Assembly: GCF_003067705.1 (NCBI RefSeq) | Contig: NZ_QANL01000004.1 | Coordinates: 452,121 to 516,120 of the forward strand | DNA length: 64,000 bases | Direction: 5' to 3' | Source of the DNA: Planctomonas deserti | GTDB taxonomy: Bacteria; Actinomycetota; Actinomycetes; Actinomycetales; Microbacteriaceae | Part shown: piece by piece, positions 33,369 to 42,362 of the stretch | Layout: each line of letters begins with the position of its first letter | How positions within the stretch are numbered: the first letter of the stretch is position 1 | The notes under the pieces: model-generated | Told to the model about the DNA's origin: nothing | Databases searched by the model: none | What the model saw: the letters and a program-made list of their open reading frames with translations, nothing else | Translations under genes and position numbers: made by a program

Positions 33369-34241
33369 ATGACCGACACCACCACCACTCCCGCCCAGGC
33401 ATCCGGAACGTTCGCCATCGGCGGCGACCTCGTCGTCAACCGCCTCGGCTACGGCACCATGCAGCTCACCGGACCCGGCGTCTGGGGCGACCCCAGGGAC
33501 CCCGACGAGGCCGTGCGCGTGCTGCGCCGCGCCGTCGAGCTGGGCATCACCTTCTTCGACACCGCCGACTCCTACGGCCCCGTGGTCGCCGAGCAGCTGC
33601 TCCGCACCGCGCTGCACCCGTACGCCGACGACCTGGTCATCGCCACCAAGGCCGGCCTCACCCGCTCCGGCCCCAACGACTGGCGCCCCGTCGGCCGCCC
33701 CGAGTACCTGCGCCAGCAGGCCGAGATGAGCCTGCGCAACCTCGGGCTCGAGCGCATCGATCTCTTCCAGCTGCACCGCATCGACCCCCAGGTGCCCCTC
33801 GAGGACCAGGTCGGCGAGCTGAAGCTGCTGCAGGACGAGGGCAAGATCCGGCACATCGGCCTCAGCGAGGTCAGCATCGACGAGGTCGAGGCGGCGTCGC
33901 AGGTCGCGACCATCGCCTCGGTGCAGAACCTGTTCAACCTGTCCGACCGCAGCGCCGAGCCGCTCCTCGACTACGCGACCGAGCGCGGCATCGCGTTCAT
34001 CCCGTGGTTCCCGCTCGCGACCGGCAAGCTGGCCGGGCAGGGCGGACCGCTCGACACGGCCGCCGAGCAGCACGACGCGACCCCGTCGCAGCTCGCGCTC
34101 GCCTGGCTGCTCAAGCGCTCCCCGGTGATGCTGCCGATCCCCGGCACGTCGACAGTCGCGCACCTCGAGGAGAACGCCAAGGGCGCCGAGATCGAGCTCA
34201 CGGACGACGAGTTCGAGGCGCTCTCCGCCGCGGCCGCCTAG
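33369..34241 (+). CDS. Aldo/keto reductase (YdbC/pyridoxal reductase-like)
   Basis: 290 residues. NRLGYGTMQLTGPGVWGDPRD is the family N-terminus; FFDTADSYGP supplies Asp and Tyr, VIATKAGL the Lys, LFQLHRID the His, and LPIPGTSTVAHLEENA the NADPH loop. AAGGAGGA sits just upstream of ATG 33369. Its substrate is unknown; relatives reduce small aldehydes or pyridoxal. The gene is followed by a strong hairpin and faces the membrane-protein gene at 35192-34488. Confidence 0.88.
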   Translation: MTDTTTTPAQASGTFAIGGDLVVNRLGYGTMQLTGPGVWGDPRDPDEAVRVLRRAVELGITFFDTADSYGPVVAEQLLRTALHPYADDLVIATKAGLTRSGPNDWRPVGRPEYLRQQAEMSLRNLGLERIDLFQLHRIDPQVPLEDQVGELKLLQDEGKIRHIGLSEVSIDEVEAASQVATIASVQNLFNLSDRSAEPLLDYATERGIAFIPWFPLATGKLAGQGGPLDTAAEQHDATPSQLALAWLLKRSPVMLPIPGTSTVAHLEENAKGAEIELTDDEFEALSAAAA

Positions 34242-34337
34242 CCCTCCCAACCTGCCCGCCCGATCCGCCCCGCCCCGCCACTCGTGGTGACGGGCGGACG
34301 GGTTAGGGCCGCCTGGTTCGTAATTCAGGTTCAGCTG

Positions 34338-34377
34338 CGACACGCCGCATTCCGGGTCATCCGGATGCGGCGTGTCG
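34338..34377. terminator. Bidirectional terminator-like hairpin
   Basis: Perfect 13-bp arms CGACACGCCGCAT (34338-34350) and ATGCGGCGTGTCG (34365-34377), with an inner CCGG/CCGG stem (34352-34355, 34361-34364) and a 5-nt loop. It lies between convergent genes (stops at 34241 and 34488), about 100 nt from each. Confidence 0.7.
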
Positions 34378-34383
34378 TCGTTC

Positions 34384-34443
34384 CAGCCTGAATCCGGAAC
34401 AGGCAGGTCCGGAATAGCCTGAATCCGCAACAGGCAGGGTCCG
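34384..34443. repeat. Two copies of a ~30-bp direct repeat
   Basis: AGCCTGAATCCGGAACAGGC (34384 on) and AGCCTGAATCCGCAACAGGC (about 34410 on) are followed by similar GGTCCG ends. Each contains CCTG-9 nt-CAGG. Located right beside the convergent terminator hairpin; function unknown. Confidence 0.5.
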
Positions 34444-34487
34444 ACACGGGGCTGGGTCGGGAACAGGGGGGTACTGATGCGGGCGGC

Positions 34488-35192
34488 TCAGGAGTCGAGG
34501 TGGTAGCTCCAGCCGTCGTCGCCGCGGTTGGGCTCGCGCTCGTCGCGGGCGGCCTGCCGTCGGCCCGCAGCGTCGTCCTCCTCGGGCGCGCTCAGCAGGC
34601 GCCCGGACGCGACCCAGGCCGCGAGGGCGATGCCGCCGGCCGCGAGGATCGGCACCCACGGCGCCGCGACCTCGAGCGTGCGGACGGTCGCCGCCAGCCA
34701 GGCGACCCCCTGGGCCGACGCCTGGAGCACGACGAAACGCAGGGCAGTCGGCGCGACTGCCGCCCACTCCACGCGGGCGGATGTTGGCGCTCGACCGGTG
34801 GCGACGCCGAGGACGACGTACAGGTGCAGCCCGAGCAGCAGCAGGAGGGCCGGCGCGCTCAGCGGCGGGAGCGGCAGCAGGGCGAGCCCGACACCCCAGG
34901 ACAGAGGCAGCACGGCGAGCCACGCCGGCACGGGCCAGACGAGCGCCGCGATCAGGGCGAGGACCGTGAACAGCCAGTGCGCGTCGCTCGTCGCGACGAG
35001 GGCGGTGCAGAGCACGCCGACGGCGGCCTGCGCGACCCGCAGCAGCCGCACCGGAACGGACGGGCCGAGCGCGATCCGCACGCGCGGCCGGAGCCGCTCC
35101 CGCCCGACGGCGCGAAGGAGCCGCGTCAAGCGGGCGTCGGCCGCCGCCGCGACACGTGACCGACCACTCGCGCCCGGCCCGCCCCCGCTCAC
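34488..35192 (-). CDS. Multi-span membrane protein of unknown function
   Basis: 234 residues. Several hydrophobic spans follow a basic N-terminus: VAQAAVGVLCTALVA, LFTVLALIAALVWPVPAWLAV, LLLLLGLHLYVVLGVA and ILAAGGIALAAWVAS; the last 45 residues are charged and acidic. No enzymatic motif seen. GTG start overlaps the DUF58 gene stop (GTGA), so it is the last member of the MoxR/DUF58/DUF4129 operon, where small membrane proteins of this kind are common. It may help a membrane complex with the DUF58 protein (inference). Confidence 0.75.
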   Translation of the reverse strand: MSGGGPGASGRSRVAAAADARLTRLLRAVGRERLRPRVRIALGPSVPVRLLRVAQAAVGVLCTALVATSDAHWLFTVLALIAALVWPVPAWLAVLPLSWGVGLALLPLPPLSAPALLLLLGLHLYVVLGVATGRAPTSARVEWAAVAPTALRFVVLQASAQGVAWLAATVRTLEVAAPWVPILAAGGIALAAWVASGRLLSAPEEDDAAGRRQAARDEREPNRGDDGWSYHLDS

Positions 35193-36532
35193 CGGCGCAC
35201 CCGCGTGCGGGCGAGGGCGGCAAGGGCCACCGCCGCGTCCGGCTCGCTCGCGTCGCCCTCCCAGCGCACCACCTCGATGCCGGCCCGGGCCAGCTCGCGG
35301 AGGCGCTCCGCCCGCTCCAGCCGCAGGATCTCGAAGGCGACCGCCTGCATGGGGCGCAGCGCGCCCGTGTCGGCGACGGGCAGCACGTCGACCGCGACCA
35401 CGCGGTGCCCCGCGGAGCGCCAGAGCACCGACATGGTCGCCGCCTCGTCGTCGAGGAAGGTGGAGAACAGCACAACGAGAGCGCCGGACGGCACGTGCGG
35501 CGGGCGCACCCGGCGGGCGGGATTCCCGTCCGGCTGGGCGAGCACGAGGCGCTGCAGCAGGCGGTGCAGGTGCCGCCGCCCGCCCGCGGGCACGACGGGC
35601 GTGCGGAACCGACCGAGGTCCTCCATGCCCACCCGGTCGCCGCGCTCCAGGTAGTGCTGGGCGAGGGACGCCGCGGCCTCGCGTGCGATGTCGAGCGACG
35701 TCGCCTCGTCCTGGCGCGGCTGGTCGAGGTCGCCCCAGGTCGAGACGTCGGGCCCCACCTCGTCCCGAGAGTCGATCACGAGCATCACGGTCGCGTCCGC
35801 CGTGGCGAACGTGCGCCGCACGTAGAGCTCGGTGAGCCGCGTGCCGCCACCGGAGGCCGAGGACCCCGCCCGGCGGGCGGTGACCCGCCAGTCGATGCGC
35901 CGCAGCCGGTCCCCCGGCGTGAACAGGTTGATGTCGCGCAGGTCGCCCCCGTCGCCCCCGCGGCGCGAGTCGTGCCCGCCGGTGAGCCCCTGCAGGCGGA
36001 ACGGCAGCGGAAGCTCCCGCAGCGGGCGCGTCCGCGGCAGCAACGTGACCACGCGCGCGGGCAGGGAGCGCGGGGAGGACCGCACCGCATCCTCCGGCCC
36101 GGACGCCGCCCAGTCCAGCGGAAAGACCTCGAGTCGTCCGGTGCGGACCGTGTCGAGGGAGAGCCGCAGTGAGCGGTCGCGCCGCGCGGCGACGATGGCC
36201 TCGGCCGCGCGGTGGCCCGGCGCGTGCACCCGCAAGCGCACGGTCTCGACCCCCTCCGCCGCGGGCAGCTCGAGATCCGCAGCCACCTCACCCGTGCGCA
36301 CCGATTCCCCCGCGCGGAGCGGATCGCCCGGACCCGCCGAATCGCCGGGCGCCCGCAGGCGCGGCCGGATGCCCGCACCGCGAGGCCGGCGCAGCCAGCC
36401 CCACCCGGCGGCCGCGACGAGCGGGGCGCCGAGCACCGCGACATCGGGCCTGCCCAGCACGCCGCCGAGCACCAGGAGGGCGGCGCCCGCGACGGCGCGG
36501 AGCACGGCCCCCTCGGTCGGGAGAAGCGTCAT
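35189..36532 (-). CDS. DUF58 domain protein (MoxR-associated)
   Basis: 447 residues. Two N-terminal spans (AVAGAALLVLGGVLG and PDVAVLGAPLVAAAGW), a beta-rich middle, then the DUF58 hallmark RDINLFTPGDRLRRIDWRVTAR, a von Willebrand A-like region with MLVIDSRDEVG, and LVVLFSTFLDDE. Such proteins are substrates or partners of MoxR ATPases in assembling or activating complexes. It starts 19 nt after the MoxR stop. Confidence 0.88.
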   Translation of the reverse strand: MTLLPTEGAVLRAVAGAALLVLGGVLGRPDVAVLGAPLVAAAGWGWLRRPRGAGIRPRLRAPGDSAGPGDPLRAGESVRTGEVAADLELPAAEGVETVRLRVHAPGHRAAEAIVAARRDRSLRLSLDTVRTGRLEVFPLDWAASGPEDAVRSSPRSLPARVVTLLPRTRPLRELPLPFRLQGLTGGHDSRRGGDGGDLRDINLFTPGDRLRRIDWRVTARRAGSSASGGGTRLTELYVRRTFATADATVMLVIDSRDEVGPDVSTWGDLDQPRQDEATSLDIAREAAASLAQHYLERGDRVGMEDLGRFRTPVVPAGGRRHLHRLLQRLVLAQPDGNPARRVRPPHVPSGALVVLFSTFLDDEAATMSVLWRSAGHRVVAVDVLPVADTGALRPMQAVAFEILRLERAERLRELARAGIEVVRWEGDASEPDAAVALAALARTRVRR

Positions 36533-36551
36533 GGGCGGGACGCCCCGTCGC

Positions 36552-37529
36552 TCACCGGGCGGCCGCCGTTGCGGCGGGCCCGGGCACGGCGGCGAGGAGC
36601 GACTCGACGACCGCGGCCGGCTGCAACCCCCCGCTCCACGCCTGCGGGGTGAGGGTCAGCCGGTGCGCGAGGGCGCTCACGGCGATCGACTTCACGTCCT
36701 CGGGCGTCACGAAGTCGCGGCCGGACAGCACCGCGAGGGCGCGGGCGACGAGCACGAGCGCCTGCGAGCCGCGCGGGGAGGCGCCCACCTCGACCACCGA
36801 GTGCGAGCGCGTGCTCGCGGCGAGGTCGACGCAGTAGCGCACGATGTCCGGATCGACGTCGACGGCCTCGACCCCGGCCTGCATGGCGAGCACGGTCGCG
36901 CCGTCCACCACCGCGGACACCGGTGCGATCTCGGTGCGCCTGCTCAGGCGGCGGGCGAGCACGTCCGCCTCGCCCTCGCGGTCCGGGTAGCCGACGGCGA
37001 GCCGCACCATGAACCGGTCCAGCTGCGCCTCCGGCAGCGGGTAGGTGCCCTCGTACTCGACCGGGTTCGAGGTGGCCATGACGTGGAACGGCCGCTGCAG
37101 CACGTAGCTCGTGCCCTCGACGGTGACCTGGCGCTCGGCCATGGCCTCCAGCAGGGCGGACTGCGTCTTGGGCGCCGTGCGGTTGATCTCGTCCGCAAGC
37201 AGGATGCCGGTGAACACCGGCCCCGGGCGGAAGACGAACTGCGACCCGGCCGGATCGTAGACGTAGGAGCCCGTGATGTCGGCGGGCAGCAGGTCCGGCG
37301 TGCACTGCAGCCGGCGGAAGTCCAGCCCCAGCGCGCCCGCGAGCGAGCGGGCCGCGAGCGTCTTGCCGAGGCCGGGCACGTCCTCGAAGAGCACGTGCCC
37401 GCCCGCGAGCACGGCGGCGAGCGCCACGCGCAGCGCCGACTCCATGCCGACCACGACGGTACGGACCTCGGCGAGCACCCGGTCGGAGAGCCGGGCGACC
37501 TCGGGCACGGACAGGGGTGAGACGGTCAT
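36552..37529 (-). CDS. MoxR-family AAA+ ATPase
   Basis: 325 residues. Walker A is EDVPGLGKT (about 48-56), Walker B is ILLADEINR, sensor 1 is HVMATSNPVEYEGTYPLPEAQLDRF, and the C-terminal lid includes ASPRGSQALVLVARALA, all typical of MoxR. AGGAGG precedes the ATG, which overlaps the upstream stop (ATGA). It acts as a chaperone-like ATPase together with the DUF58 protein. The gene order DUF4129, small membrane protein, MoxR, DUF58 is a recurrent actinobacterial operon. Confidence 0.92.
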   Translation of the reverse strand: MTVSPLSVPEVARLSDRVLAEVRTVVVGMESALRVALAAVLAGGHVLFEDVPGLGKTLAARSLAGALGLDFRRLQCTPDLLPADITGSYVYDPAGSQFVFRPGPVFTGILLADEINRTAPKTQSALLEAMAERQVTVEGTSYVLQRPFHVMATSNPVEYEGTYPLPEAQLDRFMVRLAVGYPDREGEADVLARRLSRRTEIAPVSAVVDGATVLAMQAGVEAVDVDPDIVRYCVDLAASTRSHSVVEVGASPRGSQALVLVARALAVLSGRDFVTPEDVKSIAVSALAHRLTLTPQAWSGGLQPAAVVESLLAAVPGPAATAAAR

Positions 37530-38059
37530 GCGGTCCTCCTGGGAGCGGAATGCGGCGAAGCGGAAAGCGGGGAAGCGGAATGTGACCGGTCGAGGCGCTC
37601 GATCGCGGCGGCGCACCGAAGCAGCGCCTCCGGGCGGTGGCGGCCGGGCTCGGTGAGCAGGCGGAACGCGGTGGCACCGAGCGCTGAATCCGCGGCGGAC
37701 CGGTCGGCGGGGTCGGCGAGGTCGATGCCGCGCTCGGCCAGCCGAACCGTCGCGAGCGTGCGCAGGCGCTGCACCGCGGCATCGGACACCGTGCCGTCGT
37801 CGTCCGCCATGGACCAGGACAGCCGCGCGACCTCCCGCCTCGCGCCGGACCGCAGCGCCACCCGCGCCTCGGGCCACCGCTCGTCGTGCGGAGCGGCGAG
37901 CAGCGCGAGCACCGTGCCGACGGCGACGATCGTGACCGCGAGGAGCAGCGACAGCGTCAGCGTCACGCCGGCGAAGAAGGCGAGGCCCGACAACCCCGCG
38001 GCGATGGCGACGGTCCAGATGAGCGCGGAACGGCGGTGGCGCCGGTCCTCGGCGTTCAC
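37526..38059 (-). CDS. Two-span membrane protein in MoxR operon
   Basis: 177 residues starting VNAEDRRHRRSALIW. Two adjacent hydrophobic segments (TVAIAAGLSGLAFFAGV and LSLLLAVTIVAVGTVLALLA) are followed by a cytoplasmic helical region. GTG 38059 overlaps the DUF4129 stop and the gene's own stop overlaps the MoxR start, so it is coupled on both sides. The family is not characterised; it occupies the place of DUF4350-like or other membrane partners in such operons. Confidence 0.72.
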   Translation of the reverse strand: MNAEDRRHRRSALIWTVAIAAGLSGLAFFAGVTLTLSLLLAVTIVAVGTVLALLAAPHDERWPEARVALRSGARREVARLSWSMADDDGTVSDAAVQRLRTLATVRLAERGIDLADPADRSAADSALGATAFRLLTEPGRHRPEALLRCAAAIERLDRSHSASPLSASPHSAPRRTA

Positions 38060-38790
38060 GCGGTGCTCCCGTCCGCGCCGGACCAGCCCCCGGGGCGCGC
38101 GGCGACCCAGCTCGCGGCGATGGCACCGAGGCAGCGCGACGCGCGCTCGACGTGGTCCGCGGTCACGGGATGGGTCGAGAACCGCGCGAGGTGGTAGAGC
38201 CCGAGCAGCTCCCGGGTGGCGTCGGCGTCGGCCCTCGTGCTGCCGAGGATGGCCAGGGTGAACTCCGTGGGCGTCTGCGCCGGGTGGCGGCGCACGCCCG
38301 ACTCCGCGGCCGCGTCCTCGAGGGACAGCCACGCCGCGATCACGGCGTCGCCCGGATCCGCGACGCTGCCGAGCGAGAGGCGCGCGGCCTCGACGCCGCG
38401 CAGCAGCACGGGGAGCTCGGGCACGGCGTCGGCGCCGGCGGTGATCCCCGCACTCCTCGCCGAGTCCTCGGTCGGGGCTCCGGCCCGCCGGTAGCGCAAC
38501 CAGAGCCGCCACAGGACGAACGCGACCACGGCCGCGAGGAGCACGAGCAGCACGCCGGGCAGCCAGCTCAGGTCGAGCCGCGGGAGGTCCTCCACCCCGT
38601 CGAGCGGCGGCCTGCCCTCCTCGGGCGACGGGACGGGCGTGAGCGTCGGCCTCCTCGCCCCGCGGAACGGAACCTCCTCGGTGCGACGCTCGAGGATCCA
38701 CGGCCCGCGGACGGCGCTGCCGAGGACCGCGAGGAGGATCAGAGCGCCGAGCACGACGGCGGCCGCGAAAGAACGTTCGCGAGCACGCAC
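38056..38790 (-). CDS. DUF4129 domain protein
   Basis: 244 residues. An N-terminal span (AAAVVLGALILLAVLGSAV) and a second one (LPGVLLVLLAAVVAFVLWRLWL) flank a short Pro-rich extracellular segment. The C-terminal DUF4129 domain shows DAVIAAWLSLEDAAAESG, RHPAQTPTEFTLAIL and LYHLARFSTHPVTADHVERA. In other actinobacteria this domain is linked to MoxR/DUF58 and transglutaminase genes. GTG start; first gene of the five-gene operon. Confidence 0.85.
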   Translation of the reverse strand: MRARERSFAAAVVLGALILLAVLGSAVRGPWILERRTEEVPFRGARRPTLTPVPSPEEGRPPLDGVEDLPRLDLSWLPGVLLVLLAAVVAFVLWRLWLRYRRAGAPTEDSARSAGITAGADAVPELPVLLRGVEAARLSLGSVADPGDAVIAAWLSLEDAAAESGVRRHPAQTPTEFTLAILGSTRADADATRELLGLYHLARFSTHPVTADHVERASRCLGAIAASWVAARPGGWSGADGSTA

Positions 38791-38822
38791 GTCACCACCC
38801 CGTTCCGCTTGTGCTGCCCAGC

Positions 38823-39566
38823 TTAGGGCGACACCCCGGCGGGGTCGGAGCGCTCGGGTCCGCGCGGGGCGGCGACGGGATCGGCGTCCGGGGCGGGCTT
38901 CATCCTGCTCAGCCAGTACTCCGTCTGCGCAACGTGGGCGGCGGCGGCTGTCGCCGCGGCGGCGGGGTCGCGCCGGCCGATGGCGGCCGCGATGGCCCGG
39001 TGGCCGGCGTCGCTCGCCCGCCGCACCGGGTCCGCGTGGTCACTCGTCATGATGCGGTAGTGGCCGCCGCGGGAGCGGAACACCTCCATGAGCGAGCTGA
39101 CCGTCGGGTTGCCGCCCGCGTCGCAGATCGCCTCGTGGAAGGCGCGGTCCAGCCGGCCGAGCTCGTCGAGGTCCACCGCGGCCTCCATGCGGTCGGCGAG
39201 CGCGTGCAGCCGGGTCACGAGCTCGTCCGACGCCCGGGCGGCGGCCTGGGCCGACGCATGGCTCTCGAGCACGCGGCGGATCTCGAGCAGCTGGAGCAGG
39301 CCCTCGAGCGGAAGCAGGTCGACCGTGAGCGAGAACCCGCGGACGACGTCGGCCGGGTCGAGCCGGGACACGTACATGCCGGAGCCGTGCCGCACCTCGA
39401 CGACGCCGAGCGTGCTCAGGATGCGGGCCGCCTCGCGCAGCGAGCTGCGGGAGACACCGAACCGCACGCACAGCTCCGCCTCGGGCGGGAATCGCTGACC
39501 CGGGGCGATGTCGCCGCTGGCGATCATGGCGCGCAGGCCGCCGAGCGCGGCGTCGGTTGCGGTCAT
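38823..39566 (-). CDS. FadR-type GntR transcriptional regulator
   Basis: 247 residues: winged helix at 5-70 (FGVSRSSLREAARILSTLG) and FCD domain at about 90-220 with LDRAFHEAICDAGGN and a later GHRAIAAAIGRRD His. It is divergent from the PLP-enzyme/ABC transporter operon. A perfect GAGTCGTC-C-GACGACTC inverted repeat at 39622-39638, spaced like the E. coli FadR site, lies 56 nt upstream of its own start, so it most likely regulates itself and the facing operon. Confidence 0.9.
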   Translation of the reverse strand: MTATDAALGGLRAMIASGDIAPGQRFPPEAELCVRFGVSRSSLREAARILSTLGVVEVRHGSGMYVSRLDPADVVRGFSLTVDLLPLEGLLQLLEIRRVLESHASAQAAARASDELVTRLHALADRMEAAVDLDELGRLDRAFHEAICDAGGNPTVSSLMEVFRSRGGHYRIMTSDHADPVRRASDAGHRAIAAAIGRRDPAAAATAAAAHVAQTEYWLSRMKPAPDADPVAAPRGPERSDPAGVSP

Positions 39567-39621
39567 GGTTCCCCTCTCGGCCGGAGGCGGGCCCCGGAGC
39601 ACAGGAGAGTAGCAGTTAGGC

Positions 39622-39638
39622 GAGTCGTCCGACGACTC
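39622..39638. promoter_or_regulatory. FadR-type operator in divergent promoter
   Basis: GAGTCGTC (39622-39629), C, GACGACTC (39631-39638): 8-bp perfect arms with one central base. The TCGTC-N-GACGA core mirrors the TGGTC-N-GACCA architecture of known FadR sites. It sits between the regulator gene and the operon starting at 39740. Confidence 0.6.
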
Positions 39639-39682
39639 ACCCGGCTAGCCGCGGCCGTTACGCGCCGGTAACGGGAAAAAGA

Positions 39683-39713
39683 TTGACCGGAAACACGATG
39701 GAGCCAATATAGT
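39683..39713 (+). promoter_or_regulatory. Promoter of the aminotransferase/ABC operon
   Basis: TTGACC (39683-39688) and TATAGT (39708-39713), separated by 19 nt, or AATATA (39706-39711) with 17 nt. Start of transcription would be near 39720, 20 nt before the GTG at 39740. Confidence 0.45.
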
Positions 39714-39739
39714 CAGACCACTTCGAGAAGGGTGGCCGA

Positions 39740-40966
39740 GTGACGATGCCGACGAGAGCGCCATCCACCGCGGCGCCGACCCCCGTCCGCGACCCCTCAG
39801 GGGCGCCTGCCGCGGACACCTGGACGCTCAGCAGCCGGACGGTGCACCTCAATCACGGGTCGTTCGGGGCGGTGCCGACCGTGGTGTCCGAGTACCAGTC
39901 CGCGCTGGTCGCGGAGATGAACTCCATCCCCGGGGACTGGTTCACGGCTCTGCCCGGGCGGGTCGGCGCGGCCCGGGCGCACATCGCGGCCTTCCTCGGG
40001 GCGCCGACCGAGGCCACCGCGCTCGTGCCCAACGCGAGCGCCGGGGTCAGCGTCGTGCTGAACGCCCTCGACCTCCCCGCCGGCGCCGAGATCCTGCTCA
40101 CCGACCACGCCTACGGGGCGGTGCACATGGCGGCCGAGCGCGCGGCGCGCCGTGTCGGTGGTCGCGTCCGCGTCGCGCCCGTCGAGCTGGACGCCGCGGC
40201 GGACGACGCGACGCGGGCCGTGGTCGACGCGATCGACGACCGCACGGCTCTCGTGATCGTCGATCAGATCACCTCCGCGACCGCGCGTCTCCTTCCCGTC
40301 GGCGCCATCGCGATCGAGTGCCGGCGACGCGGCGTCCCCGTGCTCGTCGATGCGGCCCACGCACCCGGCATGCTGGCGCGGCCGCTCGAGGACAACGCCG
40401 CGGACTACTGGGTCGGCAACCTGCACAAGTGGGGCTGCGCCCCGCGTGGCACCGCGGCCCTCGTCGCGTCCGAGCGGGTGGCGGACGGCCTCCACCCGCT
40501 CATCGACTCCTGGGGCGCGCCGGACCCCTACCCCGTGCGGTTCGACACCCAGGGCACCATCGACCTGTCGTCCTACCTCGCCGCGCCCCGCTCGCTCGAC
40601 CTGATCGAGGAGCTGTTCGGCTGGGACGCGGCGCGGCGCTACATGGGCGACCTCGCCGACTACGCCGAGGACGTGATCGCGGGCGCCATCGAGTCGCTCA
40701 CCGGCGAGCGGGCCACCGTCGACGTGGGGATGCCGGTCCCCGCGATGCGCCTGCTCGCCCTGCCGGCCGGTCTCGCCACCACGCCGGCGGGCGCCCACGA
40801 GCTGCGGGACCGGGTCGCCGCGCTCGGCTTCCAGACCGCGATGACGAGCTGGCGCGGCACCGGGTACCTCCGGCTCTCGGCGCACGTCTACAACGTCGCG
40901 GCGGAGTACGACCGGTTCGCCCAGGTCGCCGTGCCGCACATCGTGGCCCTGGCGCGCGAGACCTGA
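39740..40966 (+). CDS. Class V aminotransferase, isopenicillin-N epimerase-like
   Basis: 408-residue PLP enzyme. HLNHGSFGAVPTVV is the N-terminal marker of the CefD-like branch; Asp204 and His207 (VDAAHAPG) bind the cofactor and Lys230 (NLHKWG) forms the Schiff base. The C-terminus GTGYLRLSAHVYN places the carboxylate-binding Arg. Possible activities are epimerisation, desulfuration or deamination of an amino acid. It leads an operon with a sugar-type ABC importer under a FadR-type regulator, so it may process an amino-acid-like imported compound (inference). Confidence 0.85.
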   Translation: MTMPTRAPSTAAPTPVRDPSGAPAADTWTLSSRTVHLNHGSFGAVPTVVSEYQSALVAEMNSIPGDWFTALPGRVGAARAHIAAFLGAPTEATALVPNASAGVSVVLNALDLPAGAEILLTDHAYGAVHMAAERAARRVGGRVRVAPVELDAAADDATRAVVDAIDDRTALVIVDQITSATARLLPVGAIAIECRRRGVPVLVDAAHAPGMLARPLEDNAADYWVGNLHKWGCAPRGTAALVASERVADGLHPLIDSWGAPDPYPVRFDTQGTIDLSSYLAAPRSLDLIEELFGWDAARRYMGDLADYAEDVIAGAIESLTGERATVDVGMPVPAMRLLALPAGLATTPAGAHELRDRVAALGFQTAMTSWRGTGYLRLSAHVYNVAAEYDRFAQVAVPHIVALARET

Positions 40967-41034
40967 TCCCACCACCCCCAAAACCGCATCCGAACCCGCG
41001 GCACCGACCGCATCCGCTCAACCGAAGGAGAACC

Positions 41035-42357
41035 ATGCGCAACACCAGAAGATCGCTCCTGGCGGTCGCCGCCGTGACCGCTGGCGCGCTCGCCCTGTCC
41101 GGCTGCTCCGGAGGGGGCGGCGGGGGCGGCGGCGGCGGGGAGGACGGCGAGGTCCGCCTCCAGATGGTCGAGACGCTGACCAACCCCGCGCGCTCCGCGA
41201 TCCTCAAGGAGCTGATCGCCGGCTTCGAGGGCGAGAACCCGGGCGTCACCGTCGAGCTCGTCTCACCGCCGAGCGAGCAGGCCGTGTCCACCGTGCAGCA
41301 GATGCTGCAGGCGGGCAACGGCATCGACGTGCTCGAGGTGCAGGACAGCACCATCGGCCCGTTCTCGTCCAACGACTGGCTCTACGACATGAACGGCGAC
41401 CTCGAGGGCTGGGAGGGCTGGGACGCCCTGACCGACAACGCCCTGCGCTTCGCCCAGCCGGACGGCCCGACGTACATGATGCCGTACGGCTTCTACGGAC
41501 TCAGCCTCTTCTACCGCACCGACCTCGTCGAGGAGGCGGGCTTCGACGGCCCGCCGCACTCGTGGGAGGAGATGATCGACCAGGCCAAGGCCATCAACGA
41601 CCCGTCGCAGAACCGCTACGGCTACGCCTTCCGCGGCGGCTCCAACTCCGCGTCCAACGTCGTGGCGATCATCGAGGCCTACGTGGCCGACGACCTCGAC
41701 GTGGAGAACGCCTTCCTCCTGAAGAACGGCGACACGATCTTCTCCGCCCCGGAGGCGCAGGAGGCCATGGACAAGTACATGGAGCTCTTCACGGAGGGCT
41801 CGCCGCCCTCCTCCATCGCCTGGGGCTACCCCGAGATGGTGCAGGGCTTCAGCTCCGGCTCCACCGCGTTCCTGCTGCAGGACCCCGAGGTCATCGCCAC
41901 GATCCGCGACTCCTCGACCCTCACGGAGGAGCAGTGGAGCACGACCCCGCTGCTCGTCGGCCCGACGGGCAAGGCCGCGCAGCCCATCGCGACCGCAGGC
42001 TGGGGCGTCGCGGACAGCAGCGAGCACAAGGAGGAGGCGATGGAGCTCATCAAGTACCTGGCCTCCGGCGACGCGCCGCTCACGTTCGCGAAGGGAAACT
42101 CGCTCGTGCCGATCCTGAAGAGCGCGGCGGACGACCCGTTCTTCAGCGAGGGCCCGTGGGCGACCTACGTGACCATGAACGAGGACCCGGAGACCTACCT
42201 CAATGTCACGCAGCCCCGCGGCGTCGCCTGGTGGCAGGAGTGGAGCGAGAAGTCCGACCGCGAGCTGCAGGAGGTGCTCCTCGGGCAGACGAGCACGGCA
42301 GACCTCCTCGCGACCTGGGACGAGTACTGGTCAGGGAAGTTCGCGAGCGAGGGCTGA
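41035..42357 (+). CDS. ABC transporter solute-binding lipoprotein
   Basis: 440 residues. Signal peptide with lipobox LSGC (Cys24) and then ten consecutive Gly, an unusually long glycine linker. The mature protein is a CUT1-type binding protein (LIAGFEGENPGVTVELVSPP; YGFYGLSLFYRTDLVEEAGFD). AAGGAG lies just upstream of the ATG. It is followed by two permeases in the same operon; the cargo is unknown, but the preceding PLP enzyme hints at an amino sugar or glycosylated amine. Confidence 0.92.
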   Translation: MRNTRRSLLAVAAVTAGALALSGCSGGGGGGGGGGEDGEVRLQMVETLTNPARSAILKELIAGFEGENPGVTVELVSPPSEQAVSTVQQMLQAGNGIDVLEVQDSTIGPFSSNDWLYDMNGDLEGWEGWDALTDNALRFAQPDGPTYMMPYGFYGLSLFYRTDLVEEAGFDGPPHSWEEMIDQAKAINDPSQNRYGYAFRGGSNSASNVVAIIEAYVADDLDVENAFLLKNGDTIFSAPEAQEAMDKYMELFTEGSPPSSIAWGYPEMVQGFSSGSTAFLLQDPEVIATIRDSSTLTEEQWSTTPLLVGPTGKAAQPIATAGWGVADSSEHKEEAMELIKYLASGDAPLTFAKGNSLVPILKSAADDPFFSEGPWATYVTMNEDPETYLNVTQPRGVAWWQEWSEKSDRELQEVLLGQTSTADLLATWDEYWSGKFASEG

Positions 42358-42362
42358 TCCGC

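Noticed and set aside
34338..34377. Operator rather than terminator
   Set aside because: The palindrome lies between two convergent stops, far from any start codon, so termination is the simpler reading.
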